Shown here one piece after another: positions 12,003 to 22,399 of a stretch of DNA of 64,000 nucleotides. The stretch comes from Brachionus plicatilis (Eukaryota > Rotifera > Eurotatoria > Ploima > Brachionidae), in the NCBI GenBank assembly GCA_010279815.1, contig QEOQ01000424.1:8310-72309 (forward strand). The letters are read 5' to 3'. The translations under genes were made by a program, and so were the position numbers. How positions within the stretch are numbered: the stretch's first letter is position 1; each line of letters begins with the position of its first letter. The notes below the pieces were generated by a model. It was given only the letters and a program-made list of their open reading frames with translations, did no database searches and was not told where the DNA came from.

Positions 12003-13199
12003 ATGAATTCTCATGTATCATACAACACATTTACCCAAAAAATTTACAACCAAGTCTCCATAGAAAATGATCAAAACTTGGTCATATCGCCAATCAGCCT
12101 ATTCATGTCTCTTTTAATCTGCTACGCCGGCTCCAAAGGCAAATCCTACAACCAGCTTGGCAAACTGTTAGACATCAGCAGACAACTAGATCACCAAACT
12201 TTTAGCTACAACCACAATTTTCTCAGCTACACTCAACAATTCTCCGCTCAAAACTTAAAACTAAGCCTGGCCAATAGAGTCTACCTGCAAAATGGGTTCA
12301 AAATTGAGCAGAATTTTCTGCATACAGTCAACTCCATGTTCACTGGATCCTTGCAGCAGCTGGACTTCTCTAATTCACAGAAATCAGCCAAAGCCATCAA
12401 TGACTGGGTGGCGTCCCGCACCAATAACAAAATAAAGCAAGCAATTAATCCAGACAGTTTGAGTGCAGCGACCAGGCTGGTCCTGGTAAACGCCATTTAC
12501 TTCAAAGCCAACTGGGCGCTCTTATTCGATGAAGAAACCACTTTTAAAGAGGACTTTTTTGTCAGCGATGGCTCTAAGGTCAAAGTTCCAATGATGAGAA
12601 TTTATGACGAATACTTTAAGCATTTGTTCAAGCCGGCCAACATTGATGCCAGTACAATTGAAATACCTTTTAGTGATAGAAATTTTGCCATGACCATCAT
12701 CTTGCCCGACCAACGGTTCAGCTTGAGCCATGTTGAGAGACAGTTGAATGCAGCCAATGTGCAAAAGATAATCAGCTTGAATATGATCAAGGAGCCCATG
12801 AATATTTTTATACCTAAATTTTCCATCAGTTCAGACCTAGATGTAATTTTTTTTTTAAATTTGGAATTTTTTTTTGTTAGTTTTATTTTTTTAAAGTTGA
12901 AAAAAATTGTGGAAAAATTGGGTGCCGAGAGCTTGTTCGGCCGTTTGGCTAACTTTAGTGGCATCAGCAGCAAAAATGGTCTTCTTATTTCAGACATTGT
13001 GCACAAAACAAGCTTTGAAATGGACGAGAATGGCGCCGAAGCTTCTGGTTCTACTGCCATCAACTTTGGTCTTTATTCTGAGAGAGAATTTGTTCACTAC
13101 CAACGAATTAACTTTGTGTGCAACAGGCCGTTTATGTTTGTGATTCATGAAAAAACTTATAATAATGTTCTTTTTATTGGAAAGTTTGTCAGGCCTTGA
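12003..13199 (+). CDS. serpin, probably intracellular (clade-B-like), two exons
   Basis: Serine-protease-inhibitor fold. Exons 12003-12842 and 12897-13199 give 380 residues. The 54-nt GT-AG intron (12843-12896) is a multiple of three without stops, so an unspliced reading of 398 residues also stays open, with an implausible Phe-rich insert. Family motifs: LVISPISLFMSLLICYAGSKG, LVLVNAIYFKANW, FEMDENGAEASGST (reactive-loop hinge) and the C-terminal NNVLFIGKFVRP. Hinge residues P12-P9 are small (A,S,G,S), as in inhibitory serpins. Counting from the hinge Gly as P15 puts Tyr-Ser at P1-P1', suggesting a chymotrypsin-like target. The loop is about five residues longer than in many relatives, so the cleavage site may lie further on (EREFVHY). 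No signal peptide is seen, as in clade B. The downstream neighbours are all transposons. Confidence 0.92.
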   Translation: MNSHVSYNTFTQKIYNQVSIENDQNLVISPISLFMSLLICYAGSKGKSYNQLGKLLDISRQLDHQTFSYNHNFLSYTQQFSAQNLKLSLANRVYLQNGFKIEQNFLHTVNSMFTGSLQQLDFSNSQKSAKAINDWVASRTNNKIKQAINPDSLSAATRLVLVNAIYFKANWALLFDEETTFKEDFFVSDGSKVKVPMMRIYDEYFKHLFKPANIDASTIEIPFSDRNFAMTIILPDQRFSLSHVERQLNAANVQKIISLNMIKEPMNIFIPKFSISSDLDVIFFLNLEFFFVSFIFLKLKKIVEKLGAESLFGRLANFSGISSKNGLLISDIVHKTSFEMDENGAEASGSTAINFGLYSEREFVHYQRINFVCNRPFMFVIHEKTYNNVLFIGKFVRP

Positions 13200-13226
13200 A
13201 TTTAATTCAAAAATTTGGCAATTTAG

Positions 13227-13335
13227 ATGGTTTAATTTTTTGTGTTTGAATTACAAAATGTATCCAATGTTGAAATTACATTGAAAAAGTGACATGTTTT
13301 AAATGTTTTTTTCACTTTCAAATAAAAAAATAATT
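13227..13335 (+). repeat. inverted duplicate, left copy (partner 16078-16165)
   Basis: The sequence just after the serpin stop, including GTGTTTGAATTACAAAATG, recurs in inverted orientation at 16078-16165 with few mismatches and one short deletion. The pair flanks the whole 13537-15617 transposon nest, outside its target duplications. Confidence 0.7.
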
Positions 13336-13479
13336 TTAAGTTAATATTACAAGCATTTTCATATTTGAAATTAAACTTTTAAGTGAATCTAGAATGAGTT
13401 TAATTTTAATTTGGAAATTTGAAAAAAATATTGAAAATTTTTTTTTAATTTTTAAATAATCTTTTTATTTATTTTTTTT

Positions 13480-13515
13480 ATCTGTACCGAGCTTATGCTT
13501 CTATAGAATAAAAAT
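13480..13515 (-). mobile_element. LINE 3'-terminal tail, solo
   Basis: Only the conserved 3' box is kept: on the plus strand CTGTACCGAGCTTATGCT, matching the tails at 46768, 47920 and 54900. It is an extremely 5'-truncated LINE insertion directly left of the foldback element. Confidence 0.55.
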
Positions 13516-13749
13516 GTATGAAAAAAAATAAAAAATGGGTCATAACGATTATGTGAACAATTGATCACCAAAAAATGTGATCATTTATGTTCACAAAAAA
13601 AATGATCACATAATCTTAACATTTTTTTGAAATAAAAATTTATGAAATTTAAATGATAAATGTATTCTTCAGTAGATAAATGTTATCAATTAAAAGATAA
13701 AATTTAATTATAAGAAAATGTTTGAAATAAAGAATATAATTACATTCAA

Positions 13750-13986
13750 AAGTCTAATCAACCCATAAGTTTGCCGCCAGTTATGCCATAAACATCAAAT
13801 AATATTGAAGAAGCTGTTGAAAATTCAATTCCGGCCCCTCTCAGTAATACTGATCAAGTAGGTTCAAGCATTTCAATTCAACCATTAGCTTAAAAACGTA
13901 GAAGAGGACGTCCACCACAGTCATTAAATGTTCAAAATAGTGACGCTGAAAAGATTCAATCAAATCCAACTAAAAGCAAGACTTAA
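13750..13986 (+). pseudogene. AT-hook protein remnant
   Basis: Reading in one frame gives 78 codons and a terminal TAA, interrupted by two in-frame TAA codons (both one change from CAA). It contains Ser/Pro/Asn-rich text and a clear AT-hook core KRRRGRPP near its C-terminal third. A similar KRGRPK-containing fragment lies at 47206-47352. The parent protein is not recognised; it may be the first ORF of a retroelement or a transposon-encoded DNA-binding protein. Confidence 0.5.
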
Positions 13987-14279
13987 AAATAACTAGATTT
14001 ATTAAAATGTGAAATTATAACAAAAATATGTCAATATTTTTTCTTTGATTTGACTATTTTTTTTCATGTGATTTAATTAGCTGCTACCAAAAAATATATT
14101 CAATCCAAAATTGCATGCTTTAATGTCTAATTCTTCTTTTATCTAATATCAAAATAATATTTGGAATTTTAATATTGAAATCTTTTAATTTTAAAATTGA
14201 ATCATGATATTTTTAAATTTTATTTTAAATTTTGAGTGCTAAATACAAATACTTTTGAAATAAAAAATTTCAAAATAAA

Positions 14280-14650
14280 GTATACAAAAAAATCAATTTA
14301 TAAAAATTTAAATATAAAATCGATTTTATCAATGGACTTAGAAAATATTTATTTTAATTAACGTAATTATCCGAATTTACTGACATGTCATTAAATTTTT
14401 TAGTGACATGTCACTATAGAATCTTTTACATGTTATAACAGCGTGTCACTAAAATAGAGTACTCTATTTTAAAGACATGTCAGTCAATTCGGATGATTAC
14501 GTTATTTAATTTTTTTAATCTACATAACATGTAAAGCATGTTACATTAAAATTATTTAAATAAATTTAAAGATTAATTTTAATATCTAAAGATAAACTCT
14601 TTGAATTGAAATAATATTTTGAATTGATATTCAACTTCAAGATGCCCAAA
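14280..14650 (+). repeat. interspersed repeat R1 (copy 1), carrying a MITE
   Basis: The segment from ATCGATTTTATCAATGG to the CAACTTCAAGATG box near 14645 recurs at 43917-44090 (same strand) and, partly, at 16420-16600 (opposite strand). Copy 1 differs from the 43917 copy by a 142-bp insertion at 14361-14502. Confidence 0.65.
14361..14502. mobile_element. Tc1/mariner-type MITE nested in R1
   Basis: 142 bp with terminal inverted repeats beginning ACGTAATTATCCGAATT on the left and, inverted on the right, ACGTAATCATCCGAATTG. It also has internal ACATGTCA/TGACATGT words. TA dinucleotides flank both ends. The R1 copy near 43950 lacks it, giving a paralogous empty site. Confidence 0.7.
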
Positions 14651-14886
14651 ATAATCTGAATATGACTAAGGATATTAACAAGATTCGTATTAGTAATGTA
14701 AGAGATAAAGTAGACAATTATAAGAAACAAGCCATGGCTGGACTACAGATCTCAAACGAGACCGAGGTGATTGTCAAAAAAGCCTTAAGTAAATATACCA
14801 GCCCAGTACTATGAAGTACCATATGTGGAAAATTGATCAAGAATGAAAGAGGTGTTAAGCTGCACATTGCAAAAATGCAGACTTTC
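14641..14886 (+). pseudogene. zinc-finger ORF remnant in element D
   Basis: An open frame of 82 codons interrupted by one TGA. It ends in a C2H2-like module, ICGKLIKNERGVKLHIAKM. The TGA sits where the first zinc Cys is expected, and the last His position is Gln, so the finger is dead. Its NERGxKLHxAKM core resembles fingers in retroelement-encoded proteins and, in layout, the finger in the element at 51785. No start codon is certain. Confidence 0.5.
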
Positions 14887-15039
14887 GTTTCGATTATTTG
14901 GTCACATTTTTTTATTGATCACAAAAATTTTCTACACATTTTTTCCTTTAAAAAATGATCACATTTTTTGTGATCACTGATTTTTTTGATCAGTTGAGTT
15001 CACATAGTCGTAATGATAGCCCTGATCACATTTTTTGGT

Positions 15040-15578
15040 GGATGAGGTATAATATAACATAAAAAAGTTAAAAAAAACATAAAAAAAGAATTCACAACAT
15101 AAAAATAATTTTTATTTATCAAACTGACATAAAAACATAAGTCAATTGTTATTAAACTAAGAATAAAACATTTACGTTTTGGATAAAGGACCACCATTTT
15201 ATGACAATCGCTGTTATCTGAGCAGATTGTACAATTGTTAGAATTTGCATGTCCTGATGATTGTTTAGGGTACTGTTTAAAAAAATGTCCTAAATCAACC
15301 TCTGAATTTACCCTAACCCTAACCCTTTTAAGATTACTTTGTCTTACTAATTTCCAAAAACACAATTTTATGTTTTGTTTTTTAAAATTAAAAAAATATC
15401 CAAAAATTTATGTTTTTTTCTCTCTATGAATAGTGTAATCTCGATTTTGTGTTTTATTATCTAAAATTAAAAAAAAATTATGTTGTATTTCTCTCTTATT
15501 CAAATTAAAAAAATAATTTTTGATTTATGTTTTAATTTTTTTTTATTCTCTATTCTTATGTTTTATTATACCTCGTCC
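15040..15578. mobile_element. foldback element E nested in element D
   Basis: 539 bp with inverted ends GGATGAGGTATAATA / GGACGAGGTATAATA followed by iterated ACATAA/TTATGT words. It is flanked by TTTTTTGGT at 15031-15039 and 15579-15587, a 9-bp duplication (8 if the run of T is miscounted). Removing it restores the right arm of element D. A 9-bp duplication suggests a Mutator-like transposase, but this is inference. Inside is a short Cys-rich frame: CPDDCLGYCLKKC on the plus strand, with CTICSDNSDCHK on the minus strand of the same stretch. It also holds three telomere-like CCCTAA units at 15309-15325. A related end appears at about 25870-26010. Confidence 0.72.
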
Positions 15579-16077
15579 TTTTTTGGTGATCTATTGTTCA
15601 CATAATCATTATGACTCTAAAAAATAAAGTTAAAAAAGACCAAATAAAATTCATCAATTTTCACCCTTCAAGTGTTTGACTTTGGGAAATAAAGATTCAT
15701 CTGTTTCGAAAATTTTACCTTCTCCACCTAACTTTAAATTTTTTAATATCTTTTTTTTTAAATTTTTTAAAAAATCAATTGAATCATTATTTTTTAATAT
15801 TAAATTAATTTTTTCTAAATAGATGAAAAAATATTAAAATAGGTGAACAATTTTTAGATAAGGTGTATAGTTCTAATAGTTACTAATAGTTCACAAAACC
15901 TGAGAACAAGAATCATTCCAGTAATAGTTGAACCATAGTTCACCTAAACGACTAAACCCGAAAAACTTTGTTCTTTTCTTTATAAGTTCTGACTTTAGTG
16001 ATAATTGACGTTCGCTTGATGTATTTTAACAAAAACTTGATTCATAAAAATAGGAAAACAGAGCGTAATATTAACTT

Positions 16078-16165
16078 AAAATTATTTTTTTATTTGAAAC
16101 ATGGCACCTTTTCAATGTTATTTCAACATTAGATACATTTTGTAATTCAAACACAAAAAATTAAA
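16078..16165 (-). repeat. inverted duplicate, right copy (partner 13227-13335)
   Basis: Reverse complement of the sequence just downstream of the serpin stop, about 85 bp aligned with scattered substitutions. It lies about 450 bp right of element D. Confidence 0.7.
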
Positions 16166-16419
16166 ACCAGATTTAAATTTTTAGCTTTTTTAAACATTTT
16201 TTAACAGCACATACATACAGACAATTTTTAGAATTTAAAATTTTTTCTATTATTAAAAAATATATTTTATTGACAATGTCAAATTTAAAAATGCTATTAT
16301 TGTGCTGAAAATGGATCCATATTAATTGAATATAATAAATAGTAGCCAAAAAATTAAAAATTATTTTAATTAAATAAAATATATAGAAAATTATTTACGA
16401 CCAGTTAATTTTCCTTTCA

Positions 16420-16600
16420 AATTAATTCTTGTCATTTCAACTCAAAGAGTTTATCTTAAGATAATAAAATTAATCTTTGAATTTTTTTAAATAATTTTAA
16501 TGTAACATGCTTTACATGTTATATTTATTAAAAAAAATATAATAATTTAAAAAATATATTTTCTCAACCCGCTGATAAAATTCATTTTGAAATTTAAATC
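16420..16600 (-). repeat. interspersed repeat R1, partial copy
   Basis: Inverted relative to copy 1. It includes the ACATGTAAAGCATGTTACA block and the GATTTTATCA...GGGTTGAGAAAATAT block also seen at 43920. Ends are diffuse. Confidence 0.5.
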
Positions 16601-17812
16601 TTAAATCATATTTTGTAAAGCTTATTAAAAAATTTTTAATTTCAAAAATATTTGCAGAAAAGATGGATATTTTCATTTTATTACTTTTTTCGAATTTAAT
16701 ACTGAAATTCCATTTTTAAATTTAATTTTGAACGCTTGATTTTTGTTTTTTTTTTTTTAAATTTTAATTAAATATTTCTTTTAATCAAAAGTCTAAAATA
16801 TGTTTTCTTCTGAATCTTAAAATATCTTGAAAACTTAATTAATTTAACTTACTTAACAATTACTGCGAATTTTGTAGATCCTTTAAAAGAAATCCCAGCC
16901 AATATATTTAACTACATACTTACTTTATTAGTTCAACCTTACCATTTAAGAAGAGCCATTAAGAATAAACTTTTAAACAATCAATGATTTAAAATTTAAA
17001 ATTGTGCATTTTTTTACTATATCTTACCATTTCTTACAAGAACTACTAAATTCTTGCAAATAATTACCGAAATTTACAACAAATAATTTAATAAATTAAA
17101 AGACTTTGTAAGAAATAATTGAAAAAGTTTTTTGTTTAAAAAATAATTAAAATAATAAAAATTTATTTAAAATCAAAAAAAGATCAAAAAATGACAATTT
17201 TTTTGCCCAAATCGAATTTACCGTGTCTTACAGATATTAATGTAATTTCACGTAATCTTACATTAGATTTTGCGTGTAAGAAAGTGTAATATTATGTTAA
17301 ATTACACAATTTTTGTAAGAACCATGTAAAATAAAAACACTGTATCTAAATTTTTTCAATAGTTAATTTAAGACCTTCTAAAACTTATTCCAACAAAATG
17401 AGTTTATTAGTGTTAAACATTAAGAAAATTATTGAACTAGACAATATTCACTTTTCAAAAAAAAAATTTCTTTAATCGAAGAAACCCCAAACAACTTGTG
17501 GAAAAAAAACTAGAGGAAAGGGAAAAGTCAACCTCCCTTTCTGTAGTTTTCGATACTTAGTATCAGCTCAAGGACATCTAGCTATGTCTTATCAAAGAAT
17601 TAGCAATGAACATTTAACTTGAAAGATATGTTTAATTATTTTTGTTCTAATTTGATATAAATTCTATTAATTTTTTTATTTTTATAATAGAAATAAAAAA
17701 TACATTTGTTTTTTGGAAAAATAATTTTATTTTTTATTTAAATGTCAAAAGCATATTTAATAATTGCTTGCCATTTAAAATGAGGAATTAATTTTGAAAA
17801 AAAATGTAAAAT

Positions 17813-19579
17813 TTAACAATTAACTTGTGATTCATAATTACATGCTAAAATATCTTGGTCAAATAAAAGTCCGTTGGGACACTCAAATTCATAAATTCTA
17901 AAATTTTCACTTCCGGAACATAAATAAAACTTTTTACATCCAGACTGTCTATTGGCATAATAGCCCGGGCCATTCGGGCACTCTAGATCAATAGGCGGCA
18001 TCGTAGCACTAGTTAAAGTAGTGGTACTTGAAGTTGGACTAGTGGAAGTTAAAGTAGAACTAGCATCATTCATTATTTCTGATCTAATAAAATTAATCAG
18101 CGGATATCTTCCCTTTAAAAAATTAAATTAAAAATTATCTTTCAAAAAATTTCCAACTTTTTTGCAAAAATTTCCACTAAAATCATCCATATCCATTGTC
18201 CAAACCATCGCTCCGCCCAAGTTCAAAAATTTCAAAAAATCAATCTAATTAAAAAAAATTTTTTTTTTCTAATTTCCCCAAAAAACAAACAAACTTTTGA
18301 TTTTAAACTTCTCTCATTATCAAAACCCAACCATTGATCATTGAAAAAAGCATATGGCACTTGTTGAATGTCATTCCATCGTTCTGTCCATCCTTGATCC
18401 AATCTGGTACATATTTCATACGAAGCCAAAAAGCCCGAGTCTCTAGTGAACTAAACCGAGTTTGAAAATAATTTATTTGTTTCTGAAGAAAAAAAAAATA
18501 ACTTGTCCTGGCGAGCCTGGTCCATTGGCAGGACTTCCAATTTGGTTAAGAGCAGGGTTTCTTAGCCTAAAAGTTCGGCCATAAGTAATCAGGCCTAGAT
18601 TTATTTTTTCAGCCACTGCGCCTTTCTCTATAAAGTAGTTAATTGTAAAGTTGACATTAAAAAATTGTGCTTCTCCGGTTTCTTCTGGTCTGGAGTAAAG
18701 TGGTGCCGGCACTCCTGTAAAAGGCTCCCATGCTCCGTGATAATCCTAAATTTAAATCTAAATTTGCTCTAAAATTAACCAAAATTCTTACATAAGTCAT
18801 TATGTTGACAAAATTTAAATTGCTTAAATTTAATTAAGAAATTTTAGGCTTTTTTTTGAAAAAATAAAAAACTTTATAATTTTGTCCACTTCATAGGCAG
18901 AGTCGATGACGCTTTTGCCAGCAGCTAGAGTGGCACAGAGCAACAGACTTTGCGGTTCATACAAATCTCTCATTATCTCGAAAAAAAAATTAATTGAAAA
19001 AATTCCATTTAATTAAAATTAAGATGAAATACTTGAATAAATTTTGTATAATTGATTTTATCTTGTGGACTGGAGCCCTCTCTGTTAGCTAAATGGAAAA
19101 ATTAATTAAATTTTTTTTAAGTGGATTTTATTGATCATGCCTGGGTATTCCCAATTAATATCAAGACCATCGAACTTGTACTTATTCAAAAAGTTGACTG
19201 ATTCAGTTCCAAAACGTTGCATTGAAGCCGAATCGCTGACTAGGCGACTGAATTCGGCCGAGCCGAAATTCCATCCGCCTACTGACAGCAATACTTTAAG
19301 GTTGGGATTTATTTTTTTCAAGTCTGTAGTCCGCTCATAGAGCCCCCTTGTGGAAGCAGTTGATTCATCGTTCCATTCAAATGAAGCCAAGAGTCCGTCT
19401 TTAATGACCGCAAACGCGTAGATTAAGTGGGTGCAGAGGAACGGGTCTATATTTTCGGGAAGAAATTTTCCTTCATTGGGTCGGTACTGGGACCAGTTGG
19501 TAGTGTAGCAGACTATTCTAGTTCCATTTATTTTATTTATTAAAAATAAAAGAGAAAAGCTTAAAATTGAAAAAAGCAT
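17813..19579 (-). CDS. GH18 chitinase with C-terminal CBM14, eight exons
   Basis: Predicted secreted chitin hydrolase. Exons (minus): 19141-19579, 19033-19088, 18873-18976, 18792-18822, 18503-18745, 18295-18450, 18158-18244 and 17813-18112; 471 residues, all phases consistent. A signal peptide is evident (MLFSILSFSLLFLINKI). GH18 motifs are KVLLSVGGWNFG (95-106), catalytic FDGLDINWEYP (136-146; proton-donor Glu 144), LNFVNIMTYDYHGAWE, GLITYGRTFRL and GGAMVWTMDMDDFSG. A Ser/Thr-rich linker then leads to a six-Cys peritrophin-A domain (ECPNG, CKKFYLC, FECPNGLLFD). Two oddities: the DxxDxDxE motif has Asn in place of the third Asp (residue 142), which in studied GH18 enzymes lowers activity, and intron 1 needs a GC donor (CAG|GCATGA) because no GT lies near. 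Coordinates of the exon 5 end depend on a poly-A count and may be off by one. Confidence 0.92.
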
Positions 19580-22389
19580 TTTTTTTTTGAAGGGAATTTT
19601 TTTTTTAAATTTTTATTTTGTATTGAATTTTTAAGGACATTTGTTAATTAAGATGTCCGCAGGAGTTTTTTGATTATAAAGACTAATTGGGGCTAGTAAT
19701 TAAATTTTGACAGAAACTTGGACTTTGCTGAAATTTGTCTGTACGACCATTTATTTTCAGAATTATAATGTTACCAAGGTTGTGCCTAAAATTAGGATCT
19801 AAAATTTAAGAGAATAAAATTTTTAAGACAATTTTATTAAATTTTATTGTTAAATAATAATTTACTCAAAAGTAATCATTTAGTTTTTGAAAATTTTCTA
19901 AAAAGTTTATTTAATTTTTGTTAGATAATTCAGTTTCTGAAATTTGGCTTTTAAGTATTCTAAAAAAATATCATTAAAAATAAGTTTAGACTGGATAAAT
20001 CAGAATTTAAGGTTTTTTTTAATCTAAAGAGCTTAATGAAATTTTTGGTCCCATAATTTTTTATTTTGAATAAAAAAGGTCCTGTAGTTTTTGAATATCT
20101 AAATTGGTTTTATTAATACCTAATTCAGTTAAACTAGCTCTGAAAAAGAGTTTAGATACTAGATGAACTTTAGTAAAAAAAAAAAGCTTTTTGTTGTCAA
20201 AAAATTAAATTTTTTCATTTAACTTGGGAATTTTTTTTAGTTTAACTTTAAATTTTAATTTCCAATAGATTAAATTTTTTTAATTTAGTCGTTTAAATTA
20301 CAACCATTGAAATAGAGTTTGCTAGGTCGATGAAAAATTTTAAAAAAAATTCTAAATTATTTTTTGTTTTTTTTTAACTTTAACTAAAAATCTCATGATA
20401 TTTTTTTTAAATCAAAAAAGTTATTTGTTTAAATAAAAAATTTAAGTAATTTTTTAATCCAAAAACAAAATAGGTTTTTTTTAATAATTAAAATAAATTA
20501 AAAATTTTTTTATTCATTTATTTCATAATAAATTTTAATTTTGCAAAAACGCAGCAGTTATTTAAATAAAGATTTTCTTTAAAATTTTCAGTCTTCCTCT
20601 ATGGGTACAACATTATAAGCATTAATTAAAATAATTTTAATGATTAAACAAAACCAAAACGACAAAGACTATTTATTCACAATTTTTTCAAAGTTTATTT
20701 TTGGCGTGATGTGAATTTTCAAATGCATTTTTCTCAAATAAATTCTTAACAAAAAATCCGAAAGATATGTTGATCATTTTTGGTTGATTTTTTCAAAACT
20801 ATTTTATCCGAACAAATATCTAAATAAGTATAATATTCAGTGTTTTACTTTTGAGAAAAATGCTCACATTTTTTCTCAATAAATAATTTTAAAATTCATC
20901 AATTTAATTCATGTAAAATAAAATGTTTAGTTGTAAGCCGCTTTAGCTTAGTTGTTCATGGGCTTAGGGAAATCTCAAATCCGCAATTCATTTAAATCCC
21001 CACTTAAATGAATTGACGAAAGCCAACTAAGCGTTCTTAATTACTCAAATTAAAATGAAAATAAAAAAGCTATTTGAATTTTATTCTTTATTTTTCACGA
21101 AATTTGCATATTTCCTTGATTTATGCATTCGTGTGGATTTTGGGCTATTCGAATTTTTTCAAATGACAATGATAGCTAATTTTCCAATACATTAACCAGC
21201 CCATTTAACATAATCAATTGGCAGAATTACACTTAAAAAGTGATTAAATAATTTCTATTTTTAAATCGAAATAAAAAATTAACAATTTAATGGTGCTTTT
21301 CTGTAAACAAAAAAGCTTTCCAATATCAGCAATTTTCAATGTCGTGCTGAAAATTGTTCTAAAATTCAACTTTTTTAAATTTTCTAATTATTTTTCAAAA
21401 TTAGTTTCTAGGCTTTCAATTAGGCTCAATTATCATTTTAATTTATCTATAATTTTTAGATCAATTTAAATTTTAATCAATTTTTCTTTAATTATTCAAT
21501 TTTTTTTTAGATTAGTTCCACCCATTAAGAAAATAAAAAATTATCAATTTAGTCTTAGTTTGAATAAAATTACTGATTTATTTTTATTTTTTGAAATTTT
21601 TTGGCAACTAATACTTTCAAATAGACTCGGTTTTGTTTGAAAACTAAAAATTAAAATTTTACTTATTCGAATTTACCACTTAAAGGGATGTTAACCTAAT
21701 AGTCCCAGTTTTATAAATTTCAAACTTAAAAAATTTCTAACTGGGTATTAATTAATTAATTTTAACAAATTAAGGGATTAAAGAGTAAATGTAGTGATTT
21801 TTTTTTAAATAAAAGATTAATTTTAATTTCATTTTAAGACACGAAAGATGAGATAGTAATGAATTTTATCTTATTAAGATTTAAATTAAAAATTTGTGTT
21901 TATTTAACAAAAAATAATTTTATTTAAATTATTTACAAAATTTTATCTAAAATCAGTTTTTATTTCAACTAAAAAAACAATGACAACAAGATCAATGTAC
22001 TCAACTTTATTTAATTCAATGTTTAGGCAAAATCTGAGACTCGGTCTTGTGTCATTGAATCTCTTAGCCCCCTTTTTAATTCTTCGGAAAGAATCTGAAA
22101 AAAAATTTTTGTAAAATGTTTTAATTAAATTTTTTTTAAAAAAATTACTGTTATAAATCTTAAAATTTAGAGCTTATTTTCCGGATCTGTTAGAATTTGG
22201 TGGTCTGCAGTTATTACATAAATAATAAAGAAAGAAATTAAATAAAGACTTTATTAATAAATGAACAAATAATAAAGAAAAGAAAACAAATTATAATTCT
22301 AAATCTAAATTCGAATGTCTAATGCTTTAATTATTGAATACAAATAAAAAAAATTTTTATATAAAAAAATAAAAATATATATTTATTAT
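19580..22389. other. intergenic, gene-poor
   Basis: Mostly AT homopolymer DNA. One GC-richer island at 21979-22215 shows exon-like traits on both strands. On the plus strand an ATG frame (MTTRSMYSTLF...) runs 40 codons; on the minus strand TTTTTTTCAG precedes a short frame reading ILSEELKRGLRDSM. Neither can be joined to a full gene, so it may be a decayed exon. Confidence 0.35.
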
Positions 22390-22399
22390 TTCAAAAGAC

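Larger units (their letters stand above)
13537..15617. mobile_element. foldback element D (2.08 kb) with nested insertions
   Basis: The left end starts GGGTCATAACGATTATGTG; the right end read inverted starts GAGTCATAATGATTATGTG. About 37 bp of near-identical inverted repeat continue into GATCACCAAAAAA. The flanking octamer TAAAAAAT occurs at 13529-13536 and 15618-15625, an exact 8-bp target duplication. The arms are rich in iterated GATCAC/GTGATC and GTTCAC/GTGAAC words, as in the element at 51785, whose termini are related. Inside lie an AT-hook ORF remnant (13750-13986), repeat R1 with its own MITE (14280-14650), a broken zinc-finger ORF (14641-14886), and element E inserted into the right arm (15040-15578). 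It is non-functional as it stands. Confidence 0.8.
15626..17812. other. intergenic repeats
   Basis: No gene is seen. It holds the right copy of the inverted duplicate (16078-16165), a minus-strand partial copy of repeat R1 (16420-16600), and a stretch at 17215-17345 rich in TTACAC/GTGTAA and TTACGT words that looks like a decayed MITE. A slightly GC-richer stretch at 17515-17620 could be chitinase 3' flank or a lost gene; no frame can be supported. Confidence 0.45.

Noticed and set aside
12602..13063. 153-codon antisense frame across the serpin gene
   Set aside because: Antisense to a well-supported serpin, crosses its intron, no recognisable domain.
20932..21010. GC-richer stretch considered as a tRNA
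   Set aside because: No cloverleaf: acceptor and T-arm pairing cannot be drawn and no B-box is present.
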